Positions 17,664 to 26,740 are shown, counted from the first letter of the stretch. The stretch is 32,191 nt of DNA from an uncultured Schlesneria sp. (GCA_903858935.1 CAIOKO010000105.1:1-32191), one strand, 5' to 3'. The notes: generated by a model not told the origin, from the sequence alone. A program made the numbers and translations.

Positions 17664-17704
17664 TTGACACGCTGACCATCAACTGTACTATGTGACTTAG
17701 TACA
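17664..17704 (+). promoter_or_regulatory. gntR promoter with overlapping operator
   Basis: TTGACA (17664-17669, perfect -35) is followed 16 bp later by TACTAT (17686-17691, -10). A perfect palindrome, TGTACTA-N7-TAGTACA (17684-17704), covers the -10 and the likely start site. This is the place and form expected for autorepression by a YtrA-type GntR regulator, whose gene starts at 17720. Confidence 0.7.
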
Positions 17705-17719
17705 GAAGGAAACGGTGCC

Positions 17720-18112
17720 ATGGATTTCAATATTGATGTTGCCAGTCGGACGCCGATCTATCGGCAACTCGCAGAACAGATTCGCGCGGCCATCGCTCGC
17801 GGGCGGCTGCAGGCAAACGCTCGGCTTCCCTCCGTCCGTGATATGTCTCGACGATTGGTCATCAACCCCAACACCGTGGCACGGGTCTATACCGAACTGG
17901 AACGGGACGGCCTGCTTGTGACGCGACACGGCATGGGCGTGTTTGTCGCTCCGCCTGGCAGCGATCTCACGAAGAAAGCGCGACGAGAACGATTAGCCGT
18001 TTTGCTGGACGGCTTTTTCACGGAAGCGGTCTTGCTTGGTTTCACCGCCGACGAAGTGAAAGAACTCGTGCAAGATCGGGTGACTCAGTTTCAATGGCAA
18101 GCCGGGGCTTGA
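17720..18112 (+). CDS. GntR-family repressor, YtrA subfamily
   Basis: This 130-aa protein has the winged HTH of GntR regulators: VASRTPIYRQLAEQIRAAIA, GRLQANARLPSVRDMSRRL, NTVARVYTELERDGLL. Only a short helical C-terminal tail follows (about 50 residues), the hallmark of the YtrA subfamily, which lacks a large ligand domain and controls neighbouring ABC transporter genes. AAGGAA lies about 8 nt upstream of the ATG. It is the first gene of the plus-strand ABC module, with an operator palindrome over its promoter, so it most likely represses its own operon. It resembles, but is not identical to, the second GntR at 27305-27721. Confidence 0.92.
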   Translation: MDFNIDVASRTPIYRQLAEQIRAAIARGRLQANARLPSVRDMSRRLVINPNTVARVYTELERDGLLVTRHGMGVFVAPPGSDLTKKARRERLAVLLDGFFTEAVLLGFTADEVKELVQDRVTQFQWQAGA

Positions 18113-18180
18113 TTCAAAAACTAACGAGGCTCGAGTCATCGCATTTCCATCATTCAGTTAGCCTTTTCGAGACCGATATC

Positions 18181-19134
18181 ATGTCAGACGAAACTCCCCC
18201 CAATGCAATAGTCGTTGAACATCTTTCCAAATCCTACGGCTCGAAATGGGTTGTTCGTGATCTCAATCTGAAAGTGCCGACCGGCTGCGTTTACGGGTTT
18301 CTTGGCCGAAACGGCGCGGGGAAATCGACGACAATCAAGATGCTGACCGGCATGATCCCTCCCGATGCCGGGCAAGTCCGCTTACTGGGCGACGAGATCA
18401 CGACGATATCACCTAAGACACGTTCGCGGATCGCCTACATGGCGGAAGGACATCCGCTCTACTCGTGGATGTCGATCGGCCAGATCGTCCAGTTCACTCA
18501 GGCCTTCTATGAACATTGGGACCACAAACTGGTCGACCAGGTCCTGGACCATTTCGAATTGTCGAAAAAGCAAAAATGTGGTCGCCTGTCGCGAGGCCAG
18601 CAGGCCCAGGTCTCGCTCGCCCTTGCCGTGGCTCCCGACCCGGAACTCCTGATTCTGGACGATCCGACTCTGGGGCTCGACACGGTCGTTCGACGCGAAT
18701 TTCTCGAAGCGTTGATTCAACTGATTCAAAGCCGGGGCCGCACGATTTTCTTCAGTTCACACGTCCTGGGGGACGTCGAACGAGTCGCGACTCGTATCGG
18801 AGTGATGGTCGACGGAGTCCTGCGGGTCGATTGCCCGACGGAAACGTTTCGAGAATCGGTTCGCAAAATCGTAGTGGGATTCGAAGGCGAACCGCCCGAC
18901 TTCCCAGGCTGCGAGGGACTTGTCACCTGGCGGAAAGTTGGTACGGAACTCGAACTGGTCATCGTCAACTGGGGCCCCACCCAGCAGGCCATCGTCGAAT
19001 CGCTCGAGCCACGCTGGACCGATGTCGTGGATATGAATCTGGAAGATGCGTTTATCGAATATACCCGCGGATCAAAACGATCCCTGCCCATTTTTCATCG
19101 GGAGAATCACCGTGTGGACCGCGCTGCTGTCTAA
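18181..19134 (+). CDS. ABC transporter ATP-binding protein (plus-strand module)
   Basis: This 317-aa ATPase has Walker A GRNGAGKST (42-50), signature LSRGQ (136-140), Walker B LLILDDPTLGLD (156-167) and the H-loop FFSSHVL. The residue after the Walker B aspartate is Asp rather than the usual catalytic Glu. A C-terminal extension of about 100 residues follows the core, as in ATPases of YtrB/CcmA-like exporters. The frame extends back to 18094 inside gntR, but the ATG at 18181 directly precedes the conserved start (VVEHLSKSYG), so it is preferred; no clear ribosome binding site is seen. It lies 68 bp after gntR and overlaps the next gene by 23 bp. The permeases nearby are its likely partners. 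Confidence 0.92.
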   Translation: MSDETPPNAIVVEHLSKSYGSKWVVRDLNLKVPTGCVYGFLGRNGAGKSTTIKMLTGMIPPDAGQVRLLGDEITTISPKTRSRIAYMAEGHPLYSWMSIGQIVQFTQAFYEHWDHKLVDQVLDHFELSKKQKCGRLSRGQQAQVSLALAVAPDPELLILDDPTLGLDTVVRREFLEALIQLIQSRGRTIFFSSHVLGDVERVATRIGVMVDGVLRVDCPTETFRESVRKIVVGFEGEPPDFPGCEGLVTWRKVGTELELVIVNWGPTQQAIVESLEPRWTDVVDMNLEDAFIEYTRGSKRSLPIFHRENHRVDRAAV

Positions 19135-19792
19135 AGAATTACGCGAATGTGGACTCTTCGCCGGATTAGCCTTGCTGGCCCAAATGCAACTGCTCGGCTC
19201 GGGGATGGACTTGCCATTGATCCCCTTGCTCAGTTCGGGGCGAGGGACTGAAATTCCGTTTCACGCGAAACGAGCATTCGACGTGATGTCAGACCGAGAA
19301 ATCATGTTTATCACGATTGCCATCATCAGCGCGATCGTCATCGGACTAAATCAAACGCTGATGGAATCCTGGCGACAGACAAGCCTTTTCCTGCTGCATC
19401 GCCCCATGCCGCGATCACAGATTTTCCTGTGCAAGCTTGCTGCGGGCGGGTTGATCCTGCTCGGTACTTCTGCATTGCCGCTTTTGATTTATTGTTTGTG
19501 GGCGGCCACTCCTGGAACACACGCCAGCCCGTTTTTCTGGAGCATGACAGAACCGTGGTGGCATTCAGTGCTCGTTGCCTTCGCTTGTTATCTCGGGGCT
19601 TTCCTGACCGGCATTCGTCCGGCGAATTGGATTGGCTCACGCACATGGCCCTTGATTGCAGCGACTGGCATGGCATTGGGACTGAAGCTCGCCCCTGTCT
19701 GGACTGCAGTCGTCTATGCCGGTTTAGTCGCGCTGATCGCCTGCCTCGTCATTTCGATTTTGAATACCACACGTCACCGAGAATACCCGTGA
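19112..19792 (+). CDS. Small ABC-type permease or membrane subunit
   Basis: This 226-aa protein begins WTALLSKELRECG, the amphipathic start typical of ABC-2 permeases. It has about five or six membrane segments, including IMFITIAIISAIVIGLNQ, LAAGGLILLGTSALPLLIYCLW, WHSVLVAFACYLGAFLTG and TAVVYAGLVALIACLVISIL. The motif LFLLHRPMPRSQIFLCKL matches the cytoplasmic loop common in these permeases. The GTG at 19112 is chosen because GGGAGA sits about 6 nt upstream and this gives a 23-bp overlap with the ATPase gene, suggesting translational coupling; an in-frame ATG at 19046 would overlap far more. It probably forms the membrane part of an exporter with the upstream ATPase; the substrate is unknown. 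Confidence 0.75.
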   Translation: MWTALLSKELRECGLFAGLALLAQMQLLGSGMDLPLIPLLSSGRGTEIPFHAKRAFDVMSDREIMFITIAIISAIVIGLNQTLMESWRQTSLFLLHRPMPRSQIFLCKLAAGGLILLGTSALPLLIYCLWAATPGTHASPFFWSMTEPWWHSVLVAFACYLGAFLTGIRPANWIGSRTWPLIAATGMALGLKLAPVWTAVVYAGLVALIACLVISILNTTRHREYP

Positions 19793-19854
19793 TCGGCAAA
19801 CAACGCAGATCACTCTAAAGCCCATTTATTCTTTATCCTCAAGAAAGCTTTCCA

Positions 19855-21285
19855 ATGTCTCGTTCGTCGCACCCTTCGTTGCTGATGTTCGTCTGGCTGA
19901 CGATTGGCTACGCCGTTGTTCATGGGGCGGTTGCATCCTGGGGGATCATGTGCTGGCAGGCATTTTTTCCAAGCTCACAATATGTTGAGTCCGTCAAAAT
20001 CAGCGAAGACGGCGAACCGCTGATTCAGATGATATCCGGCATTCAACGACAAAAAGTCGCATACCGACATTTCGACGGAACAGTATTGCCTGACGGCGGA
20101 AAAAATGATTTTGCAGGTCCGGTCTATCTTCCGAATTTGACAAAGCCTGCCGAGGCAATTTCGTGGAACAGTCGGATTTCCTGCTTTTCGGACTATCAAA
20201 TCCCAAGCACGTGCTGGTACTTGATTGCTCCTCCGAATCGTTCGTCGACCGCCTATTTCGTGGGATACGATCCGCTCTCTCGACGGCTTGTGGGCTATAT
20301 CAGCATGATTGGGTTTTCATCCGAGCTGCCGACGATCGACGAATCGTTCCCGATCAATTCTTCGTATCAAGCATCTTTCGCTAATATCATGACCGCTTCA
20401 ATTCAAAGTCCAGATGTGATCGAGCCTCACATTGGACACGATTTTGAACCCGATGCCGAATGGACAAAGAAATGGGTTCAACAGACCGGTGCTCAACCGG
20501 ATCATGTCTGGATTTTGTCGAACGGTAATCTTTATGAAATCAGGCTCCGTGAGCGCGCCGTTCGTAAGCTGATTGAAAACCGACCCGACTTGCATTCACT
20601 CTCGCCATTTTCCGTCGATAAAGACGGCACATTTATCCAAAAATTGATCGTAAAAGGTGAATCAGAGCTGATGATCATCGACCACCGGGCGTCGGGACAT
20701 ACAGACACATTGAAGCTCGATCCACTTCCAGCCAACAGCTATGTCTTTTTTTATCAACTGAAGAATGGACAACGACTTCTCACCTACGACGTCGGGAGGA
20801 GTCTGGGGAATCTGACTTGGACTAGCCACATCAAGTGGTTGGACGCTGAAGGTCATGTTGACCGAGTCGCCGAGGCCAAGCTGAGTTACAAACCGCCGAG
20901 CCCACCGTTTGACATCGGATTGGCAGCTTATCTGGGGATTCCGTCACCCTTAGTCGCATTCGGATCGTGGCTTGCTACACCATTCCTTCCTGAATTTACC
21001 ATGGAAGCTAATTCAACTCTCGGAGAGTTCTTCCATTACCTGAAACTGTGGTTAGGACTCAGCCTGTTGACGGGAATTGCCACCGGTTGGGCCTGTCGAC
21101 GTCGTGAACGCGACTGCTTCGGCTCATCGAGCTGGTTCTGGCCGATTATCGTCGGAGCCTGCGGTTGGTTTGGCTGGATGGGTTACATCTGTCTGCGCCC
21201 CCTTCCCGCTCGACTGCCACGCGGGCAATGGCTTCCAGCACAACCGGAACCGGCTCAACCCCTCGGGACGGAAATCTTTGCGTGA
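19855..21285 (+). CDS. Membrane protein with large soluble domain, ABC module
   Basis: This 476-aa protein is of no family I can name. It has a membrane segment near the N-terminus (about 9-39), a soluble domain of about 310 residues rich in beta strands (VESVKISEDGEPLIQMISG, DHVWILSNGNLYEIRLRERA, TFIQKLIVKGESELMIIDH), and about three C-terminal membrane segments (about 358-455). The soluble part recalls an irregular propeller, similar in style to the protein at 16204-17274. It lies 62 bp after the short permease on the same strand and is probably in the gntR operon. It may be a sensor or scaffold for the transporter. The start is the first ATG; no strong ribosome binding site precedes it. 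Confidence 0.65.
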   Translation: MSRSSHPSLLMFVWLTIGYAVVHGAVASWGIMCWQAFFPSSQYVESVKISEDGEPLIQMISGIQRQKVAYRHFDGTVLPDGGKNDFAGPVYLPNLTKPAEAISWNSRISCFSDYQIPSTCWYLIAPPNRSSTAYFVGYDPLSRRLVGYISMIGFSSELPTIDESFPINSSYQASFANIMTASIQSPDVIEPHIGHDFEPDAEWTKKWVQQTGAQPDHVWILSNGNLYEIRLRERAVRKLIENRPDLHSLSPFSVDKDGTFIQKLIVKGESELMIIDHRASGHTDTLKLDPLPANSYVFFYQLKNGQRLLTYDVGRSLGNLTWTSHIKWLDAEGHVDRVAEAKLSYKPPSPPFDIGLAAYLGIPSPLVAFGSWLATPFLPEFTMEANSTLGEFFHYLKLWLGLSLLTGIATGWACRRRERDCFGSSSWFWPIIVGACGWFGWMGYICLRPLPARLPRGQWLPAQPEPAQPLGTEIFA

Positions 21286-21377
21286 CATTCTTGTGCCTTG
21301 CCAGACAGGCCAATCTGCGATCCGCACAATGCGGGGAAAAATTTTTAATGGGACGTTTGGTCCCGCATTTGTCTTTG

Positions 21378-21625
21378 TCCCGGAGGGACTTCAGTAATTA
21401 GCCGGTGGTTGAGCGCAGCGACACCACCGGATATCGCGATCGAAACGGTTTTGAATCCCGGAGGGATTCCAGAAAACGATAGTTGGCCGGCGTCATTTCG
21501 AAGAATGCAGAAGTGTCTGAACCACGCTTCTGCCATCCTTCCAGGATGACATTTCTAACATCGCAACTGATCCGGTCGTGTCGCTGGCGCTCAACCACCG
21601 GCTAATCGCTTTAGTCCTTCCAGGA
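21378..21625. repeat. 248-bp palindromic repeat element, copy A
   Basis: The outer arms are 21378-21431 and 21571-21625. The left reads TCCCGGAGGGACTTCAGTAA then TTAGCCGGTGGTTGAGCG; the reverse complement of the right matches it with few differences. Inside are two smaller palindromes, AATCCC-GGA-GGGATT and CATCCT-TCC-AGGATG. A second copy of nearly the same length (249 bp) is at 29659-29907 and a solo right arm at 28171-28207. No reading frame is credible, so it is a non-coding, probably mobile, palindromic element. It interrupts the ABC module between 19855-21285 and 22051-23580. Confidence 0.85.
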
Positions 21626-21734
21626 CACTAATAATGCTGAAAATTCACCAAACCTTCCTGCGGGAAAATCGTTCCCCACGACGAAGAGCACTGCTTTTCA
21701 GATGATGCCAGCGAGGTTTCACCTCAGACCAAAT

Positions 21735-21893
21735 TAGCCATCATCGCTCCGGGTGATGAGCATCGTTCGAATACCCGTCAAATTCCAATCGGCATGTTTT
21801 CAAAAAGTATTTGAACGACGTCTCTGTTCCGATGTTTAGGCAACGATTGAATCGTTTCCGACGCATGCTCATCACGCGGAGCGATGATGGCTA
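21735..21893. repeat. 159-bp element with 29-bp terminal inverted repeats
   Basis: TAGCCATCATCGCTCC (from 21735) and its mirror ending at 21893 form 29-bp inverted arms (21735-21763 and 21865-21893) with one mismatch. The core TGATGAGCAT/ATGCTCATCA flanks an AT-rich middle. It is shorter than and unrelated in sequence to the 248-bp element 110 bp to the left. It is MITE-like and non-coding. No target duplication could be made out. Confidence 0.8.
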
Positions 21894-21966
21894 CTTTGGA
21901 AGACTACGAAGCAGTGGCGCAAGATTTGATTCGAGCCGTTCGATGACGCATCGGGCCCACTCACGC

Positions 21967-21996
21967 GTGACAAGACATTCACACCTTAACTACAAT
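21967..21996 (+). promoter_or_regulatory. Candidate promoter of the second permease gene
   Basis: GTGACA (21967-21972, 5 of 6) and TACAAT (21991-21996, 5 of 6) are 18 bp apart, placing the start near 22003 and leaving a leader of about 48 nt before the ATG at 22051. The repeats at 21378-21893 separate this gene from the gntR operon, so its own promoter makes sense. Confidence 0.45.
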
Positions 21997-22050
21997 GACG
22001 GAATGTCTATTCCACTCCTCCGCTGATTTCCGTTGATCGAGGAAACTCCC

Positions 22051-23580
22051 ATGTTCACCGGAGTGCTGGCACTACTCGAACGGTCGCTGCGCATCGATGC
22101 CCGTGCGTGGGGACCGCACCTCGCTCGGTTTGGGTTGATGGCTGCGATCTATATTGCAGTCTGTTACGCCTCTGCCACGAGCAACATCTTCGGTGCCCCC
22201 GGCCTGCGATTCTTTACCAGCATCGGGTACCTCAACCTGGTCTTCATGACACTGCTGGGAATCGGATTTTTCTCGACTGCCGTAACGGAAGAAAAGGAAG
22301 AAGACACGCTCGGCCTGATGCTGATGGCGGGGATCAGTCCGCTGGGAATCCTGATGGGCAAGTCTGGGGGACGATTGTTTCAGGCTTTGCTGCTGATTGC
22401 TGTCCAATACCCTTTCACACTACTGGCCGTCACCTTGGGGGGCGTGACTCAGGACCAGGTCTGGTCGACGTATATCGGGATGTTCGCGTATATGGTCATG
22501 CTGGCAGGAGTCGGCCTGTTGTGTTCAACCATCGCACACCGAAATCGTTCGGCGTCGTTTCGATTGAGTCTGTTGATTGTTGTCTACTGGTTGATCCCGC
22601 TACTCAGCAACCGACTGCTTCTCGAGATTGGTATGAAAGTCCCCTACCTGTCAAAAACCCTCTCGTTCATTGGTGAGTCGTGTCTTTTCATTCAGATGGG
22701 GACGATCCTGACGACAGGGTTTCATGAAACATTGTGGAGCCGTCAGGTCGTCACGAATCTCTGCATCGGGGTGTTGTCGTTTGTTTTATCGTGGGCTTTG
22801 TTTGGACTCGCGGTGCGGGAACCGGCAACCGAAGCCGCTACGCGAGGGTTGCTGACAAGATCCCGAACTTTTCAGCTGTTCACACCCAGTCGGCCGTGGT
22901 CCGAGCCAATGATCTGGAAGGATTTTTATTTTGTCACGGGAGGAGTCGGAGCCATCTTGATCCGATTCGTTCTTTACGCGTTCCTCTACGTATTATCGAT
23001 GTTGATTATGTTCGGCTATTTTGGCGGAGGGAGTGTCGGAAATACGGAAAAGCAGGCTCATGGAATGTTTCTTGTACTCGCCATGTTCGGCGTTTCGCTT
23101 GATGCGGCACTGATCGTCTCGCGGTCGCTTCACGAAGAGATCCGCTCACAGACACTGGCGACACTGATGCTGCTTCCCAAATCAACGGGGATGATCCTTT
23201 ACGGAAAGATTATTGGCGCGTTACTTGGCTGGTTACCCGGTCCGGTCTCCCTTCTCCTGGGCATGATCGCCCTTCCTTATGGCCCCAAAAACGTGTCGGA
23301 GTTCTTTGAAGCAGGCGGAGCTGCATTCTGGCTAGTCTCGCATCTGATTCTCGTCCCACATGCCGCTGCGGCCCTGGCCATGTTTGTCCGTTGGGGCGCC
23401 TTTCCTCTGGCAATCGCAGTCTCGTTCGGCTCACTCTTCCTTTCGGTCTCCATCTTTGGGGCACTTCGAGCGGGCCAAAACGCCCCCATCGTCTGGATAG
23501 TGATTTTTATCGTCCTTGCGGTCAGCGCAGCCTGCCATGTGGTCGTCTGGCTGAAAGCGGAAGCGGTCTGTGCGAGGTAG
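22051..23580 (+). CDS. ABC-2-type permease, 509 aa
   Basis: This very hydrophobic 509-aa protein appears to be two ABC-2 permease halves of about six membrane segments each. The first half includes the motif GFFSTAVTEEKEEDTLGLML then AGISPLGILMGK, typical of ABC-2 permeases (a long cytoplasmic loop after TM2). The second half repeats it as SRSLHEEIRSQTLATLMLLP then KSTGMILYGKI. The two EE-x-TL blocks are the clearest sign of internal duplication. The ATG at 22051 is preferred over the TTG at 22033 because GAGGAA lies 7 nt upstream. It likely works with the ATPase at 18181-19134. It ends 15 bp before the convergent LRR-permease gene. Confidence 0.88.
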   Translation: MFTGVLALLERSLRIDARAWGPHLARFGLMAAIYIAVCYASATSNIFGAPGLRFFTSIGYLNLVFMTLLGIGFFSTAVTEEKEEDTLGLMLMAGISPLGILMGKSGGRLFQALLLIAVQYPFTLLAVTLGGVTQDQVWSTYIGMFAYMVMLAGVGLLCSTIAHRNRSASFRLSLLIVVYWLIPLLSNRLLLEIGMKVPYLSKTLSFIGESCLFIQMGTILTTGFHETLWSRQVVTNLCIGVLSFVLSWALFGLAVREPATEAATRGLLTRSRTFQLFTPSRPWSEPMIWKDFYFVTGGVGAILIRFVLYAFLYVLSMLIMFGYFGGGSVGNTEKQAHGMFLVLAMFGVSLDAALIVSRSLHEEIRSQTLATLMLLPKSTGMILYGKIIGALLGWLPGPVSLLLGMIALPYGPKNVSEFFEAGGAAFWLVSHLILVPHAAAALAMFVRWGAFPLAIAVSFGSLFLSVSIFGALRAGQNAPIVWIVIFIVLAVSAACHVVVWLKAEAVCAR

Positions 23581-23595
23581 ACGAACCCGAAGCCA

Positions 23596-25782
23596 TCACG
23601 CCGAGCGACCGACTTCCCAGTTCATCCAACTGCGCCTTGCGATCCAATAACCCACACCTGCCGTGAGGTACAATCCGCCGATTAACGGAACCATGATTGT
23701 CGGAGTATGCCACCATTCGATTTTCTGGAACTGAAGACCAGGCGGCGTGATGAGACAGGAAAGAAGCGCACAATACCCCAGGAATCCCGCCAGCGCGATT
23801 TTCCAGAGGGAATTCAGCGTCAGGGCCCACATGCCAAACGAGAAAACGACCGACAGAATCCCAAGGAAGATTACCGTCGCCAAAAGGGCATCTGTGACCG
23901 TCCAGATTCCCAATGTCCCCGACCATAACATGATTTCACCGAACACGAGTCCCACCACCAGCACAGGTAAGATCTCGAACGCCACTCCGTAAAACCAGGT
24001 TGTGACCCAGTCGCGTCGCGTCACCGGTCGAAGCAGTTCGATTTCCTGCATCGGCCGACGCTGAAAGGCAAATGCCAGCGGCAGCAACAGCCCCATGGCA
24101 AGGGTCTGAAATCCAGTAAATGCCGGCATTTGTTTAAATTGTGATAACGTATCAGGAACGAGAAATGCCGCTGCAATCCAAATCGCCACGATGACCAGGG
24201 TGGTCGCCTGCAACCAGTCCCTGGAGCTGGCAACACAACCAATACGCCATAGCTGCAAGGTTGTTATCGGATTACCACCCTGCAACCGTTCGATAAAGCG
24301 GTCATTTTTTGAATCCATCCATCGCAGAGCATACGGGGCTCTTTTTCCTTCGCCTGCCTGCAAAGCGAACTGTCCCTTACGCCAATAATTGGTCCAGCCG
24401 CCGAGGTCGAACATCCCCAGCGGAACATTCCCCGCATCCGATTCTTCGAGTTCTCGCTTCAGCCCGATGTGCCAGCGAAACAGATCGACGGCACCCCAGA
24501 TCGATGCAACCAAAAGCACCAATGAGAACCAGGGACGCTCACCCCGCAAAAACCAGTCAACTTCAGATCCACAAGAATTGAGCAGGAACTGAAGAATCAT
24601 CGGAGGAAAGACGATCGCAAGAACCACCTGAGGAGAATTGAAACCCGGCATCGGAACGACATTCAGGCTGGTTAAATAGCGGATACACCTGGCCCCTAAT
24701 GCCAGAATTAACACGAAGGCAAGACACAGGCCAGTTGACGCCACGACCGAGCAACCGACAAACAAATCCAAACCGAATGAGAGACCTCCCATCAACAAGA
24801 TCACGGCAATGACCGGCATCAGGTGTGATCGCGCGAATTGAGGCATCAGCAGGCTGGCTGTCGTCACGAACTGTGATGACAGCTGTACCGCCATCACAAT
24901 CATGGCAAGCAAACCACAAATCAGAATTGTCGCTGCTCGCTGCCCGACAACGGGATCAAAGGAATTCGGGCGAACTCGCAAATTGGGCAACGCCGATTGC
25001 AGATCTGAAACAAGATGAGGATAGTATGGCCCCAGTTCCTGAACGAACAACCGCTGCAACACAGGAAAGCCCTTCAGCGAATCGAGCGTCTCGTCGGGCA
25101 TTCCGTTTTCGCCTGGGATCAGCCGCGTGGAAAGGGTTGTCAGTTTTGGCAACTGCCGCCACTCGTCTAATCGCTGCACGACAACTCCACGAGTGTCATC
25201 ACAGATCAGTGTTTGTACGTTGGGTGGCCAATCCAACGACGGTGAAGTATGCGCCACTGTCAATCCGAGCACGCGAAGATATTCAAGACGAGACTGGCCT
25301 TTCCAGGCATGCAGCCCTTTCTCTGTCAGAGAATTCCCATCGTAAAGCGTCAATGACCTCAAGTTGTGAAGCGTACACAACTCGGCCAATTGTTGATCTG
25401 TAATCGCGCCAAAGATCGTTAGTGATTCGAGCTGAGGAATTGCTCCCTTTTCCATTAATGGCTTGCATAGGGTAACGTCCGTAACGGTCAGGCTTTTTAA
25501 ATGAGCCCAGTCAATCTTTTGAACGTCTCTGTTGACGACTGATACCGAAGGAATTGGACTTGGCGCCGAAGGTTCAGCCGATGTCAGCGCGCGTGCTCCT
25601 GGATAGGGAATGACCTTTGAACGTCGAAAATCCGTCCAGAATGACCAGACCAGTCCGAACAGTATGCATCCAACACCTGCGGCCAAGATCCACATCAACC
25701 AGCGAGTCCGATACGACAACCACACGGCACCCAGACGGCTGGGACGACGAATAACAGCCACTTTTGCAATTCGATTATTCAT
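23596..25782 (-). CDS. Leucine-rich-repeat protein fused to ABC-2-like permease
   Basis: This 728-aa protein joins two parts. Residues 28-48 form a membrane segment. Residues about 94-270 hold leucine-rich-repeat strands with spacing of about 24 (LKSLTV, LESLTIFG, LRSLTLYDG, LEYLRVLGL, VQTLIC, LTTLS, LQRLFVQ), of the bacterial type without a strict consensus. From about 283 to the end come about twelve membrane segments, with permease-like loops such as QEIELLRPVTRRDWVTTWFYG (split by a residue, near 570-590). The LRR domain lies between TM1 and TM2, so it is most likely outside the cytoplasm. The gene overlaps the upstream ATPase gene by 8 bp, a sign of coupled translation. The substrate is unknown. 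Confidence 0.8.
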   Translation of the reverse strand: MNNRIAKVAVIRRPSRLGAVWLSYRTRWLMWILAAGVGCILFGLVWSFWTDFRRSKVIPYPGARALTSAEPSAPSPIPSVSVVNRDVQKIDWAHLKSLTVTDVTLCKPLMEKGAIPQLESLTIFGAITDQQLAELCTLHNLRSLTLYDGNSLTEKGLHAWKGQSRLEYLRVLGLTVAHTSPSLDWPPNVQTLICDDTRGVVVQRLDEWRQLPKLTTLSTRLIPGENGMPDETLDSLKGFPVLQRLFVQELGPYYPHLVSDLQSALPNLRVRPNSFDPVVGQRAATILICGLLAMIVMAVQLSSQFVTTASLLMPQFARSHLMPVIAVILLMGGLSFGLDLFVGCSVVASTGLCLAFVLILALGARCIRYLTSLNVVPMPGFNSPQVVLAIVFPPMILQFLLNSCGSEVDWFLRGERPWFSLVLLVASIWGAVDLFRWHIGLKRELEESDAGNVPLGMFDLGGWTNYWRKGQFALQAGEGKRAPYALRWMDSKNDRFIERLQGGNPITTLQLWRIGCVASSRDWLQATTLVIVAIWIAAAFLVPDTLSQFKQMPAFTGFQTLAMGLLLPLAFAFQRRPMQEIELLRPVTRRDWVTTWFYGVAFEILPVLVVGLVFGEIMLWSGTLGIWTVTDALLATVIFLGILSVVFSFGMWALTLNSLWKIALAGFLGYCALLSCLITPPGLQFQKIEWWHTPTIMVPLIGGLYLTAGVGYWIARRSWMNWEVGRSA

Positions 25783-26656
25783 GGTGAAGCTCCAGAAAAA
25801 TCTCTTCGAGATTCAAATCTTCGACCGCCACGTCTGCATGCCATTTCTCTTCCAGTTCACCCACCAACCGATCGTCGAGATCCCCCACGGCAACCATCGC
25901 CCGGTTGTGCGAAAATTCACTTCGTAGTGCTCCACGAACGGCGAAGTTCGCCGGAAGGTCGTTCGCTGCTGTGATCCGCAATCGCTTGACGCGATCTTTC
26001 ACCGCATCCAGTTCATCGAATAAGACGATGCGGCCTTCTTTGAGAATCGCCAGATGCGAAGCAACTCGTTCCAGATCTGACGTAATATGCGTCGAAAACA
26101 AAACGGTGTGCTGTTCGTGCTGGCAAAGTTCCAGCAGCGAACTCAGAAACTCACGCCGGGCAACGGGATCAAGACTCGCCACGGGTTCATCAAGCACCAG
26201 TAATTCGGGACGATAACTGAGTGCCAGCACCAGCGCCAGCTTCTGCAATTGACCGGGTGACATCGTCGCGATCCGATGGTCTCGCGGCAGTTCCCAGCGA
26301 TCAAGAAGCGTCTCTGCCCAGGCGGGATCCCAAGCGTCATAATACGCCGAGGTATAAGCCACGATGTGCTTGACCTTCATCCAGGGATAAAGCTTCACGA
26401 TTTGTGGCACGTAACCCAGGCGACTTTTGGCCGAGGCACTGAGATTCCACGGGTCCTCGCCAAACAGACTGATCGACCCGGACGTTTTCTTCAGCAGCCC
26501 AAGCAGGCACTTGATCAAGGTTGATTTGCCGGAACCGTTGGTGCCGACAAGCCCCACGACGGCCCCTGCCGGGACATTCATATCAACATCCTGCAGCACG
26601 GTCTTCGAACCGAACGACTTCTTTAAATGGCTGGTCGAAATCACAGGGTCTGTCAT
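25775..26656 (-). CDS. ABC transporter ATP-binding protein (minus-strand module)
   Basis: This 293-aa ATPase has Walker A GTNGSGKST (38-46), signature MSPGQ, Walker B LLVLDEPVASLD with the normal catalytic Glu, and an H-loop FSTHI. Its C-terminal extension is about 70-80 residues. The frame is open to 26719, but the ATG at 26656 sits 6 residues before the conserved start (ISTSHLKKSFG). No clear ribosome binding site is seen. It overlaps the LRR-permease gene by 8 bp, so the two are almost certainly one complex. It differs from the plus-strand ATPase in the signature motif and in Walker B, so the two are not recent duplicates. Confidence 0.92.
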   Translation of the reverse strand: MTDPVISTSHLKKSFGSKTVLQDVDMNVPAGAVVGLVGTNGSGKSTLIKCLLGLLKKTSGSISLFGEDPWNLSASAKSRLGYVPQIVKLYPWMKVKHIVAYTSAYYDAWDPAWAETLLDRWELPRDHRIATMSPGQLQKLALVLALSYRPELLVLDEPVASLDPVARREFLSSLLELCQHEQHTVLFSTHITSDLERVASHLAILKEGRIVLFDELDAVKDRVKRLRITAANDLPANFAVRGALRSEFSHNRAMVAVGDLDDRLVGELEEKWHADVAVEDLNLEEIFLELHHE

Positions 26657-26740
26657 GTCATGACTGCTTTCAATTCGGAGCGAGTTCGTTCGAAGTTCGG
26701 ACAATGCCCAATGTGACAATCGGTGCCGTCAATCTTGTGC

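Noticed and set aside
21345-21598. Minus-strand frames of 63 and 66 codons inside repeat copy A
   Set aside because: The same peptide pattern (NHRLIT-type) recurs in copy B, but it is just the translation of the palindromic repeat.
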